DNA from: Gracilaria gracilis
Lineage: Eukaryota > Rhodophyta > Florideophyceae > Gracilariales > Gracilariaceae
NCBI GenBank assembly: GCA_030374805.1
Contig: JARGSG010000019.1
Span: forward strand, 744,001 to 808,000
Length of the DNA: 64,000 nt
Direction: 5' to 3'
Shown here one piece after another: positions 1-11,600 of the stretch; position 1 is the first letter of the stretch; the number at the start of each line of letters is the position of its first letter. The notes beneath the pieces were generated by a model that was not told the DNA's origin, searched no databases, and was given only the letters and a program-made list of their open reading frames with translations. Position numbers and translations under genes: made by a program.

Positions 1-429
1 ACTTGATCTACAGAGAAGGTTTATATCAACTGTTCTAAGCAAAGCGGCTGACTTGAGCTTACAAAGGCAAGACTAGGCAACTACTCAAAAACTCGGTGAT
101 TGTACAATTTACAGTTACCTTTGTGTATTCTAGTAGTAGCTACACATTTATGGCGATACATGCTAGAAGACTGACTTTATATGACTGTGTTGCGTAGTTC
201 ATGGCAATGAAAAGCTTTTAATGTAGTCCGCAACAAACAGCGTCGATATTATACTTTTTGATAGATCATATAGGGTTTATAGTGTAACAGTCGTTATGTG
301 TATGTCAGGTCACTAACTACGTGGAAGGTCTATTGTACTACACTCACAAAAAGCTCATAAAACAATAACAAAAATACAGCAAAAACAAGCGAAAGAGGCG
401 GGAGAAGAGATGCTGTAGCACAAAATACA

Positions 430-1090
430 TGGTTCTGGGGTGGCAGTGGCTCTCAGATAGATGCAAAGCAATGTCCGAGAGCAGCGGTGCGTCGAGAGAT
501 ACTGAGAATAGAATGACAGGGTTCTGGAGCGAATCAAAAAATTCTGGAGCGCTAGCGGCGCGACCAAAAATGCTAAAGACCGAAGGAAGGTGGGCCTTAA
601 AGCGGAGAGAAAGATGTTAGAACTGCAGCGGCGTGACGAGAAACGCATACGAAGGTGAGTCTTCAAGCGAGTAAAAGGATCCGGGAGCAGTTGCGGCGCG
701 ACAAAGAACTCAGATAAACGATTAGAAACAGCGCTGCGACGGGAGATGCTGGGAAAGAAACGGTGGGCTTCTGCATCTACAGCAACACAACTTTAGAGTC
801 AGAAGCACAAACTCCAGCGTTCTGGAGCAGCGGTGCAGCGGAGGAAGCAGACGCACAAACACCACAGTTTTGGAGCATCAATGCAGCGGGAGAGGCAGAA
901 GCCCGAACTCCAAAGTCCGGTAGCAGTGGCCCAACGGCAAAAGCAGGAAAAGGGAACGCCAGAGTCCTAGAGAGGTAGCTGCTGAGAGAGAAATGGCAAA
1001 CTGTTGAGGCGGCAGTGGTAGAATGGGAGAGGCTGAAACGGCAGCTGTTGTACAGGGGCGCCGCGATCAAGGATGCACAGTAAAGGTTGG
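430..1090 (+). pseudogene. decayed charged, coiled-coil-like coding stretch
   Basis: Short stretches in different frames read as Arg/Glu/Leu-rich helix, for example LELQRRDEKRIRR near 615-655 and IREQLRRDKELR near 679-715. The DNA repeats a loose theme of CAGCGG/GGAGCAG. No continuous frame joins them, so this looks like an eroded coiled-coil protein or a degenerate repeat derived from one. No family can be named. The remaining DNA from 1 to 430 and 1090 to 1800 shows nothing I can support, apart from a short minus-strand frame at 1355-1621 of unknown meaning. Confidence 0.25.
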
Positions 1091-1799
1091 AACCTAAAGA
1101 ACAGAGCAGTGGAATGGTCATTGTGGTTGGGTGGAGAGCACGGGCACAGCTAAGATGTTGCAATCAGTCGGGCTTGGTTGATTCGGATTTTGAAAAGTGC
1201 GCGCCAAGTGGCGAAGCCTCTGGAACCGTTCCTAAAAGGTTCAAATTTGACACCTTTTCAACACTTTGCCTTTGTATAAAAAACGAGCACTTTGTAACCT
1301 CCAAAGACCCTCGCAATCGCTCTCTAGCCGTCTTTACCATGTAGAAGCTGACCCTTAAAACTCATTCACAAAAAACACGTCTTCCACACGGTGTATACCT
1401 TCCGGCGCCGCAGTCGTTTTGTAGAGCCCAAAAGGGGTCGGCTGTGGACAAATTGCCAAACTCACAACATCACGAACCACGCCTTCCCAGTACTTCGAAG
1501 GCGGCCTGGGCCGCATGCAGAAGGGTTGAAGAGAAGTTGTTAGAGCAGCGTGTAAGAAATTTTCCACGCCTTCTCTTGACACTACGCAAACAATTTTTGG
1601 GCACCTTTGTTTGGTAGACATGTAATTGCTTTTTCAGCCGCTTTTCTTTCTTTTCTTGCTGGCTCTTTATTCTTTGCTGTTGAAATTTCAGCTTCGCTTC
1701 TTCTTTCGTTCCCCTCTCCGCCTATCTACGTCCAGCTTGAACGGCTGCATGTCGCTGGTTTTCTTCTTTCTTCGTTGCTTTGCTATTATATTCTTATAT

Positions 1800-3300
1800 C
1801 ATGCTACCGACTGTTCTAAGCTTCACCGGGGTCCCGCAGTCATACGGCACTGACTTTGGTTTGATGAAACCACTTTCCAAAAGTTCCTTCTCCGACTTGA
1901 GAAGAGTTATTTTATTCATCAGGTTGTTGTAAGCCGTTACTGCGTTTTGGAAAAGCACAGACATGTGCTGTATTTTTCCTGGCTCAATGAGAGCGCCTTC
2001 GAAAATTTTCTTTGCTTTGGGTAGTATATCGGTCTCAGGACGACGAAGAGTACGATTTGATTTTATGTGCCATAGCTTCTTCGTTTGGTAGTGAAACTGT
2101 TTTACATTCTTCTTTCTTCTCTTTAAAGCGTTCAGGAAACTAAGGATTAAAGGGAAAGAGACTAGTTGGTGCAAATGACGGTTTGATAACTTAGACTGTG
2201 ATTGATTTATTCGCGTATACTGCACACGCGAAGTTAAATTTTGGAGTTTGCGTTTTCGAGATGGCTGACTTATTGAACAAGTCTCTTATGTCGCAAATTG
2301 ATTCCTTGAACGTTTTATTATCCTTTAATCGCACGCTTGAAGAATTTGTGAGGTGTTTGCCGGCTTGATCACGGGAAAACAATCGTTCCGTTCATAATAA
2401 AGCACCCAATCAAACGTTTTCTTCGATAAATGTCGATCCATGGTGCGCAGGTAAGATTCAAACTTTGGGACGTGTTTTTGCACAAATGTAATAACCTGCT
2501 TCACATAGACGGCGAGAATTTCACTTTTCATTGGCCTGTTTTTTTTGAAATGGTTCAGAGCATCCCGGTAGTATCCAGTGTGGGTGTCGAAAGGGATTAA
2601 TTATTTCTTCGCTTCTCTTATACAAAGCCAAAAATGGCTCAAACCAACTTGACATGACGTTGTTTCTGAATATGACAAAAAATGGGGTAGTTTTAAGTTG
2701 TGATACAGAACAAACTATGATTTCTGGGATATGTTTGTCGACGCCCTGATTCTTTTGAGCAACACAACAACCACCGTGTTTGCAAGTTAGCGCTCTGTAT
2801 GAATTAATGGCATAGCTCTAGGTTGAATCCACTGCGGTTCTATTCATGTTTTACACACGGTTAGGAATTGTTTCGAGTTCTGGATTTTTGGCATCAAGCT
2901 TTCCCATAACATTAAAAAAGGTCTTCGTATGGTAATAGTTCTTACGGTTCAGTTTTGCGTTGTACTTTCAATAAAGCTTTCTATAAGAAAGTCCTTAATA
3001 AAAATCGCGAAAATGACGAACGGCATCATCGGATGGCACACCATTGCGCCAAACAAGACGATTATCTTCCGCTATGTGTGCTATTAACTGCTTAAGCGTT
3101 TCTGTGTCCGCCGTGAATCCTCGTTCAGCAGCTTGAAGCATGCGCGCTACAATCATTTGCTTTTCAGAGACTGTGAGAATAAGGCGCGGTCTAAACAAGC
3201 GTGAATGATCGCGTGAACGCCTATCTACGGCCATTGATTGGCTTAGACGGCTTGGGGCATCAACGCCCGTGAACGCCCCGACGCAATTTCTTAAAGGCCC
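1800..3300 (-). mobile_element. relic pogo/CENP-B-like (DDE_1) transposase
   Basis: Read on the minus strand, a fragment at about 3260-2995 carries LTVSEKQMIVARMLQAAERG followed by a NG[VL]P segment, the usual N-terminal CENP-B-like helix-turn-helix region of pogo/Tigger transposases. Further on come pieces matching the DDE core: a stretch ending FFVIFRNNVMSSWFEPF (about 2690-2640), then a DRHLS segment and KPANTSQILQACD (about 2440-2330), which corresponds to the family's PPNTTHILQPLD block. A C-terminal tail follows to about 1800. The pieces lie in different frames with stops between them, so the transposase is dead. Terminal inverted repeats were not found. Family assignment is from motif memory, without a search. 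Confidence 0.6.
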
Positions 3301-3615
3301 CGGAGCTATAAGCAGAACCCCTACGCAAACTAGATTGCTGCACTTGGACACTTGCTCACCAATCATTTCAAATGAAAGAAAGGTCTCCGCCCCGCGGACC
3401 TTGATGCGCCTTACAGTTAACCTTGTGCATTGTAGACTACTGCGCATCTGATTTGGACACCGATTATACTCTCCTTATACTCTCCTCCCGAAGTCCTTGC
3501 GTTCCCCCATCCACCAGCACCGCCTGACTGCGGCTCATCTCTTGAACCCTACCCCACATCCTCATTCCTGGTTCCCCCCTTCTCCGTCTTTCCATCTTCA
3601 AACCACCGCACCTCC

Positions 3616-5343
3616 ATGGAAAACGACTCTCTTGGTCCCCCCGTATCCCTTCCGACATCTAATGTACTTCCCAATGCGAGGCCGTCGTCCCGCACTCCAA
3701 ACACCAACCAAAACCGCATGCAATCGGCGGGATCCGCAGTTGACTCTGGCATCCGTCGTCTCTCCCCTCGTCCAGTACGCTGCAGTCCACGCCGAACACA
3801 GAGCACCAGGTCACACGCACCCAAGCACCCTGCTCAAATAGCTGCGATTACACCGCCGCTTCTTCGAAGAAGTCCAAGGAAGCACTCTACATCTACGGGA
3901 GGTGACTGTGGCCACAACTCTACTTCTGGCAAGCGGTCTGTTCCCTTCGGAGAAGACGACGGAGATATTTCGAACTATGACGCTATCGCATCTTCTTCGG
4001 CTGTCACCGTTTCTCCCTACAACGAACAAAAGTTCAAAGAGTCTCGTATGAGTTATATTTATTCATTCTTGCTGGAGAAGAAAGTGGAGACCCTGAAGAA
4101 GGTCTGTAAGCCGTTTAAGGTGGTCGTTCACAACCGAAAGCACGGACAGTTGGTGGCCGCAATTGTGCTCTTTCTGCATGTTAAAAGCTTCGATGGCGTG
4201 AGCATCAGAGATTGTATCTCTTTGAATGAAGAACTCGGACCCTTCTTTAAGTGGGAGGAGGACTACATCGCTAGGCGTGGAGCTTTGACGGAGCTTCCTG
4301 AGGTTGGCGAATTTGTGAACATGCTACACAAGAAGGACCGTAAGGGGGTGGAGAAACAACTTCAAGAGTACCAGCGCTCACAAAAAAACTCTGGTGGATT
4401 TCCTCTCACACAAGAAGAGCCCTCTGGCCACCCGGACCCGGCCTTTTGCATCAATGAGTTTGCTAGGCTCATGGTCATTATGCGAGATGACGAGCAGGCG
4501 AGAAATGCCGTGGCGAACGCGTACGGGAGATCACTGACCAAGTCCGAGCTGGACCACAAGGTCAATCGGGACTCATACTGGCTGATTATCGCGAATAGGT
4601 TCAATGACAGGCATGTCAACTCGGTTCACAGCTTTGCTGGGAAACTGGACGATATTGACTCAAATCAGAGGCCGCTTTGTTACCGAAATGCGACGGTACT
4701 CAAAAAGCAGTTCGACAGTATAAGGAAGCAGACGACAATAGCAAGGGCGAACTGGTCGAAGTCTGGCCAAAACGATCCAACAAATATTTCTTCGTTTCTA
4801 AAGAGAACTGTTGGCGGAGCTCTTACCGCCGAATCGAAGCGGGCGTATGTATTTTTTATTGTGTGCAGACTGGGGACACAAAATGAGGCGGACCAGTTGC
4901 TTGTTACAGCATCGAAGCTGATTGAAGAAGACGACGGAGGAGTCGAGGAAGGTCAACTGGGAGGCGTGGAGGGTAACGCAGCGTTTGGCCGTAGGAGCTC
5001 AAGTGTAAGAACGAGTGGGAGCAAAAAAGAGCTTTGCGATATATCAAAGGAGATGAATCGGTCCAACAATATCTCTGAAGTGAATCAGGCTCTAATGAAA
5101 GAACATTTGGCTTTAGAACGAAAGAAAGTAGAGGGCCCGAAGAAGTCGTTTGAAGAGCAAGATATGGAGGACTTCGAGAAAGTTGTGAAGCTCTCTTCGA
5201 TGTTGGTACAGAGCTCTGCCGCACTCAAGAGAGCTCGTGATCTACATGACAAGGAAATCGTCGCCTCCTTGGAACAGACACACACAAGGTTGTTGAAGAA
5301 GTTCAAGTGCATGACTGGGGAGGAAAGTGAAGATGCATCTTAA
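3616..5343 (+). CDS. Myb/SANT- or trihelix-like DNA-binding protein, 575 aa
   Basis: An intact single-exon gene. The first ~140 residues are Ser/Pro/Arg-rich and look disordered, with basic patches that could serve nuclear import. Residues about 315-395 (RDSYWLIIANRFND, then LKKQFDSIRKQTTIARANW and a SGQND segment) have the Trp/Phe spacing of Myb/SANT-like (trihelix/MADF-type) DNA-binding domains, including those carried as accessory proteins by Harbinger transposons. Residues about 480-560 are Lys/Glu-rich and probably coiled coil. The first ATG is preceded by a pyrimidine-rich leader. It converges with the UBR4-like pseudogene on the other strand. It may be a nuclear factor or a transposon-derived protein; the exact family is not recognised. 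Confidence 0.65.
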   Translation: MENDSLGPPVSLPTSNVLPNARPSSRTPNTNQNRMQSAGSAVDSGIRRLSPRPVRCSPRRTQSTRSHAPKHPAQIAAITPPLLRRSPRKHSTSTGGDCGHNSTSGKRSVPFGEDDGDISNYDAIASSSAVTVSPYNEQKFKESRMSYIYSFLLEKKVETLKKVCKPFKVVVHNRKHGQLVAAIVLFLHVKSFDGVSIRDCISLNEELGPFFKWEEDYIARRGALTELPEVGEFVNMLHKKDRKGVEKQLQEYQRSQKNSGGFPLTQEEPSGHPDPAFCINEFARLMVIMRDDEQARNAVANAYGRSLTKSELDHKVNRDSYWLIIANRFNDRHVNSVHSFAGKLDDIDSNQRPLCYRNATVLKKQFDSIRKQTTIARANWSKSGQNDPTNISSFLKRTVGGALTAESKRAYVFFIVCRLGTQNEADQLLVTASKLIEEDDGGVEEGQLGGVEGNAAFGRRSSSVRTSGSKKELCDISKEMNRSNNISEVNQALMKEHLALERKKVEGPKKSFEEQDMEDFEKVVKLSSMLVQSSAALKRARDLHDKEIVASLEQTHTRLLKKFKCMTGEESEDAS

Positions 5344-5668
5344 CTCGCCTGGTTCTTTCTCCTTTCTTTCTTCGATTGCCGCGCTTTATCGCCTTGTGGT
5401 GTTGCTACCGATCATACAGTCCGCCTAAGCTTTTACAATTGCTACTTATACTTTTCTTTATTTGTTTTACGTTTGCCTTCTTAAAGATTGTGTTGAACCC
5501 AGCTCCGAGACCCTCTTCCCGCACACGCTTTTGTATTCCCAGCACACCTTGCCCATTCCTTTTCCAACGGTGTTCTTGAAACCGGGGCCTGAAGACTCCC
5601 CCAAAGCACTTTCGACCTTAGAAATCTTCACGCAAACGTTTGGTGCACTTCCGCTCCTGCTCTCCCCT

Positions 5669-8600
5669 CTATTGCCCAGACCAACAGCTGGTGCTGACCC
5701 TGGTGCAGCAACAGGGGCTGTTACTGGCTGGGGTCCATCCGTATGCGATGATGACACAGAAAACCCCTGGCTCACCTCGTGTCGCTTCATCATCCCACTT
5801 GCCGTCGTCGCAGTCCCTCTTGGTGCCTTTCCAGCTTTCACCCTCATTACAAAGCAGTTGACGCAAAGCACAGCATTCGTTTCTCACCGCAGTACAAGGA
5901 GTGAACAACATTAAACGAACAATCCAGTTATTCTGCTCAAAGAATAATGCATTAAACTGCGTTTGCTTTTCTAACTGTACACCAGTAGCCACAGTCTTCC
6001 ACATGTTAAAGCATGAGGAGAGCAGGTTCCGTTCTTTCTCGGTACCAGATATCTTCTTTCTGCCTTCGGTAGCATGCTTTTCATGAATTAAACCTTGGAA
6101 CCATGTCGTCTGAGAGTAGTCTCCTTTCAACCATTGCGTTATATCTGCAGTTACCAGTCCTCTATCGTGTACATCCTCGAGCACATTTCCAGCTTCTTGC
6201 ACAGACACTGTTGTTTCTGGCACTGCGAGGGACCCAGGTCTGGCACTACCCACCCGTTCTCGGGTTGCAGATATACCTTCCCTTGTAGCGGACGAACTAA
6301 CCAGAACCGAACTCTCTTCATTATTATGACACGATTGGGAGTCGTCATCACTCTCACGTCTTCCACTACTTGCATCTCCATTTTCATAATTGTAACAGGA
6401 GTTTCCATCTTCGCTAATTTGCACCTCATTGTTGCCATGGCTACCTGCTTGGTCTCGAAGCTGACCTTCATCCCTTGCAAGAACATGCACTTCAAGGTTG
6501 TTGTGTCGGTCCTCCAACTCAACAATTTCAGCATTAACCTGAAACCCATAAACTTGTCCGGTTGAAAAGACCGTGGTATCGAGAGCAGGAGCATCAGAAC
6601 TGTCATCCATTTGGATAGAAAGTCCGACATCTTCTCTTAGTATTCTTAACGCCGCCTGTAGGCATGGTAATATGATACTTTCTGCTACAGATGAGCAAGT
6701 CAATGCTTGTTTCGAGGCTTTGAAAAGGATTGCCATGACCAAACGAAGTCGCTCTTCCCAGCAATCATCGTCTAACCGAGATATGGATTCTAATATTCCA
6801 ATATCAAACTGTGCCACGGTGTGCGGGTCTACAGTTTCCCAAGATTCGATGCAGAACGAAATCTTGCGCGCTAGTTCCTCACACACAAGTCTCGTTGTTG
6901 GCTCATTATCGCGAACCAACACGAACTTCGTCTTTCTCACATTGCGAGTACATTCGCAAGACATGTGTAACCAACTGAGAAGATAGCTCTGACGGAGTGT
7001 AGACCAGCTTTTTCGTCAACTATTGTACCGAGCAGTTTGACGCAGTTGGCTACGAAAGCTTGTGTGCAAGTATAACAGCATGGATGAACACGGCGGACGG
7101 GACCCCGTTTCCCACTTATCACTTCCGCGAAATGTTGGGGCTCTCCCCCCGAAGCCAGAGATAAATCATTTGCATGCTTCAAGTGATTCTCATCGATCGA
7201 GATTGCATATCTTACAAGCTCAGCTCTTGTCATAGTCAAAACTCGAACTCCTCTGCTCATCCCTGCGTATATAGCTCGACATTCCTTAGAGTATATAGTG
7301 GACAAAACCGATGTGGTCTTACTGACGTGCTTGATTCAACCGGATGACTACTGTGATGGGGCTCTGTACGTCGTGCTCGATTTAGGGGTGACCCGCTGTT
7401 TGACCCCGTTTGGTGACTCTGCTCTCTCTCATGAACCTCAACAGACCCATTCCGATCTCCAAGAACATCCTCAGTAATACTCACACCATCTTGGGTGGAA
7501 CTAGCGGCTTATTCTACTTCTTGCGAAACTTGTCCTTCCAATAAAGCCTCAAGCATAGCCAGTTCGGTGCGTGGTGGAACCACATCTCCAAGAGATATGC
7601 GAGAATTTCCTGGACCTTTTCCCTTATCTCTTACCTGGTCATCGGGTGAACCTGTCGCAAGCGATCGTATAATGGTGGAACGAATTCTTGTCAATTGCTC
7701 CATGCATCTATGAACGGTTGCCGTTTCTCTTTCAATTACCTCCAACGACCTTCGCCGGTCTTCATCGTTGAGTACAGATTCAATTATGTAAGCTGGTTTC
7801 CCTAGAACAGAAAACTCGAACCGCCCGTGCTTACAATATCCACATTATTTGCATAAGAAGACATCAAGATTCTCATAGTTGATATTGCGACACTGCCGGC
7901 ATTGGTATGCGTTCTCAGGACAATTTAGACATATCCCATGACGATCAGTAACTGGTCTTGAACAGCGCGGGCATTGGAAATTCTCTGCTGTTCTATGAGC
8001 CCGATTAATTTCATTCACAGTAGATGAAGAGCCGCCATCATTTTGATCCGCTTCTGTGCCAAACGATGTCTGCTGGAGTTTGACAGCATCATAGAACTCG
8101 GAAAACTCAAACTTGATGTTCGCAGCTTGAATTGGAACTAGAAAGCCAAGACCCGACTCTGTTGTGCGCAGGGTTAAGTCAAAGAAATCCAACTTTTTCC
8201 ATGGATGAGACTGAGCTTTCAATTCCGCTGCGTCAGAAACCGTACGGGACGAGTAATAAACCTCAATCTTCTTCGCACGTCTTGTACGCCGAGGGTCGAT
8301 GATTTTCAATCTAACAGTATAAATCTCATGCGGAGCCAACAGTCGATGCATAATTGCACAATCCGTATATTTCGTCTCAGCCTTAATAGTTTCCAGGCGA
8401 GATTCAAGAACTTCAGATGACTCCCATGTCGTTGCTGCACATGTCAGACAGGGATCTGCCTCGAGATAGTAACCACCAATATCAAGAATAGATGATAGTT
8501 TTCTATAGAGACGGGAGTTCGAGTGCGAATTGAGTTGATTGCAGCTTTCCATAAGAAGCTCAGAGATATCGGTTGTCAATGGGGTCAGATATGTCTCACT

Positions 8601-11600
8601 CGTTGTTCCAAACTTTCCACTTCGACAACACAAGACAAAGAGAGGCAGGCAGGTTATTATGCCATCAGATACGCTTCTGGCGTATTGCATGAGGCCCAAA
8701 GCCTTCTTCAGACCATTGTGAACTTCCCAAATCAGATCAACATAAGCAGTAGCATCTGTAGCAGCACGAACTATCAGAAACGTAAGAACATCCGCGGCTG
8801 CTAACCTAAAAGAATTGTTATGAGACATCTGCACAACATCAAAAAGTAGAAAGTGAACAAATGCGTATCCATCACTTGTAAACGCTTCTGGGAATACTTG
8901 GTTGAGGCTTGCTGATTTCCTAAGGAGATCTTCCAAGACACGGTCAGCATTCGGTGTCCCGCTTTCATCTTCGGGGCTTAGTTCGAAAGAAGTACTCCTC
9001 AATTCCTGTTCTGATTGGGATTTCAGCGCCGGTTCAAAGCTGAATGTAGTCTTCGACTTCATTACCCTACTCACATAATCTATAGACGGAGAAAAAGCAG
9101 CAGCCAAAAGCTGTAATGAAGCAGACTGAAGCTCTCCGGTAGCAACCTTTGTCACCTCAAACAATAAAGAGTGGATATCTTCATCTGCATTCGCATAGTT
9201 CCACCATGTTTCTGGGTGTCTCCATGCTGCTTTAAGAATTTTTTCCAGAAGTAAGGCCATTTCCAGGTGTCGCTTCCGTTTGTGCTCCAGTTTGTGCTCT
9301 GTTTCAAACATTTCTAGACGTGATATCGAGATTTAAGTGTCTCTTCGCAACCCCTGTATCATTTGATGACATATGAAATCCTAGTTCTCGCAGTTAGGAT
9401 GCATCTTCTCCAGAAAGAAAAACAATATGTTCGGTATGTCATGTCTGTGAACAAGAGAGGCCATACCGCTTCCAGAAGCACAAAGCAGAATACTCAGCAT
9501 CAGAATGAATATGTCCGCGCTTTGAGGAGTCACCGGGATGACACCGTCACTTACGATTTTCGCACCATGAAAGTCGTTACCAATAGATTCAGCCAACTGA
9601 CGAAGCAAAGACGGAAAAGAAGAAGTGAACAGCGCCTTCAATCGACAGACCTTGAGAGCAGGTAGCTCCCAGGACCCAGGAGCTGGGATATTGCTTCGGT
9701 GGCATCAAGATACCGCTAGTGAGTGCTGCTACTGTCTTCTCCCACAGCTTGTTCCAAAATCTTTGTGGCAATCGTTCTCAGAATACCCTGAGCCCGTTCT
9801 CCAACCGGAGCACCTTCCTTACTGTCAGTACCGTTTGATGTTTCTCCATCTACATCCTGTTCCATCGTCCCTTTCAATAGAATATGCGTTTCCTTGTGGG
9901 ACTCCGAAGCACACGGGAAAGAGCTTCGTAAATACTTGGTACATAGATCAAAATCTTCACAGTCCGCACAATGCCACCACTCTTGATTACATACTTCACT
10001 ACAACTATCACAACGGTATGCCCAGCGCTGAGCCTCATCGGAACCTATGATTTCATCGTCCTGACTCGAGCGGCAATCCGTTGCGTCAGTTCTTGCCTTC
10101 TCCGGCTTTAGCAAACGAACTAGAGCGAAGGTGAGAACTGATTCAAACCGGGTATATGAGACCCAAGCAGTGCAATTCAAGCAGTCAAAAAGGCCCCGTC
10201 AGCCTTTGAGCAGTACAGAGCCGAAGTCTCTGATCAAACGAACACAACATCTCAACCACAACGTTCGTAGCCTCATGAGCCCCTGAATAATCAGCAGAGA
10301 TACTACTCCGTACGCTCAATGCCATAAATACATCTACAGCATTGACAGCGACGCTTTCCAATGATGGGCACAAAAGCCTACCACTGCGTCCCATTGCTAG
10401 ATACCCTTTCAGAAGTAACAATAAATGCTCCGCTTTGGGCATTATTCTATCATAAGAGCTCGCCCAATTCTCTGCGGTGATCTCAGAGAGCGTTACACTC
10501 ATTGCAAAAAGTGACCGAGCCAGAGTCGCTGCTATGAAGAGAGCTTTCTCGATGCAAATGAAATGAGGAATAATTCCATTTTCGTAGCAAGATGCAACGT
10601 CTTTTGACATCATAGAACGCACTCCAGTTGAAAACACTTGTAACACGTCCGAACTAGAGTTTTCAAATGTGGTGGGATACGGCTTCATGAGTTCCGGAAG
10701 GCAGAGTGTTAAACATGGTTGAACCATGTAATCCAAGAAAGTTTGATCAAAGTGCTTGGGCCCCAGGAAGACCTTCGACCACATGTTGTTCATCTCTGAC
10801 AAAAGTAGGCCCGCTTGTGAAGAAGAAAGAAAAGATTGCCTTTCTATACTGTTAAGGACTGTCAAAAGAGCACTTTGTTCACCGGTCATTTCTTCCTTTG
10901 GAAGGCAAAACCTAGCGGGGTTGCTATCCTTCATATTAGCCACGATATTCCAAAGGTCTTCGTATATATCATCTTCTTCTCTTTTCTCGCATGCTGATTC
11001 TCGCTCTTGGCTTTCTCATGGAGCAACTTTCGCTCTGTGAACTCGATATTGCTCACAGCATGGAGTTCAAGGGCATCTATAGCACACAAACCATCAACTT
11101 TTAATCTTCCCTCCCGATTCACTCTTCTCGGGAAAAGCTCAAACGTGACTTTGTGAGGAGATTTTATACATTCTGGAACCGAGAATGGAACATCTAACCA
11201 CCTCTTCACTCCATTGCGCGCGTTCCATCTTATTGTCCGATTGAAGACCTTCACTTCAGCGGGCACTCTCTGGCGAGATCGTTCAGTCCCACCAAAACGC
11301 ATTCGAGCTCCAACGAGAACGAGAGCTTGGTTGTCAACAACTGCAGCAAAGCGGAAACATTGGTTTTCAACCGGACTCACGATGCAATCGCTCCCACTAC
11401 CTGCCAGAATAACGCTCATTCTGTCGTGGTCGACAACAGCTTTTGGATCAACGTCTATTCGTTCTATTCTTATAGAATCAGACACAAGACGGCATTTTTC
11501 GAAGAAACCAACAGCAGGCGGAATTGAAGTTCCACCATATCGTGCGCTTACCTGGTCGCACGAAGTCGATGTTGTCCACTTTCTTTGGCGATCTGTGATA

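Noticed and set aside
5467-5914. Overlapping 134- and 150-codon frames downstream of the UBR4-like region
   Set aside because: No similarity to the missing UBR4 C-terminus in either frame; they look like chance frames in the convergent 3' region.
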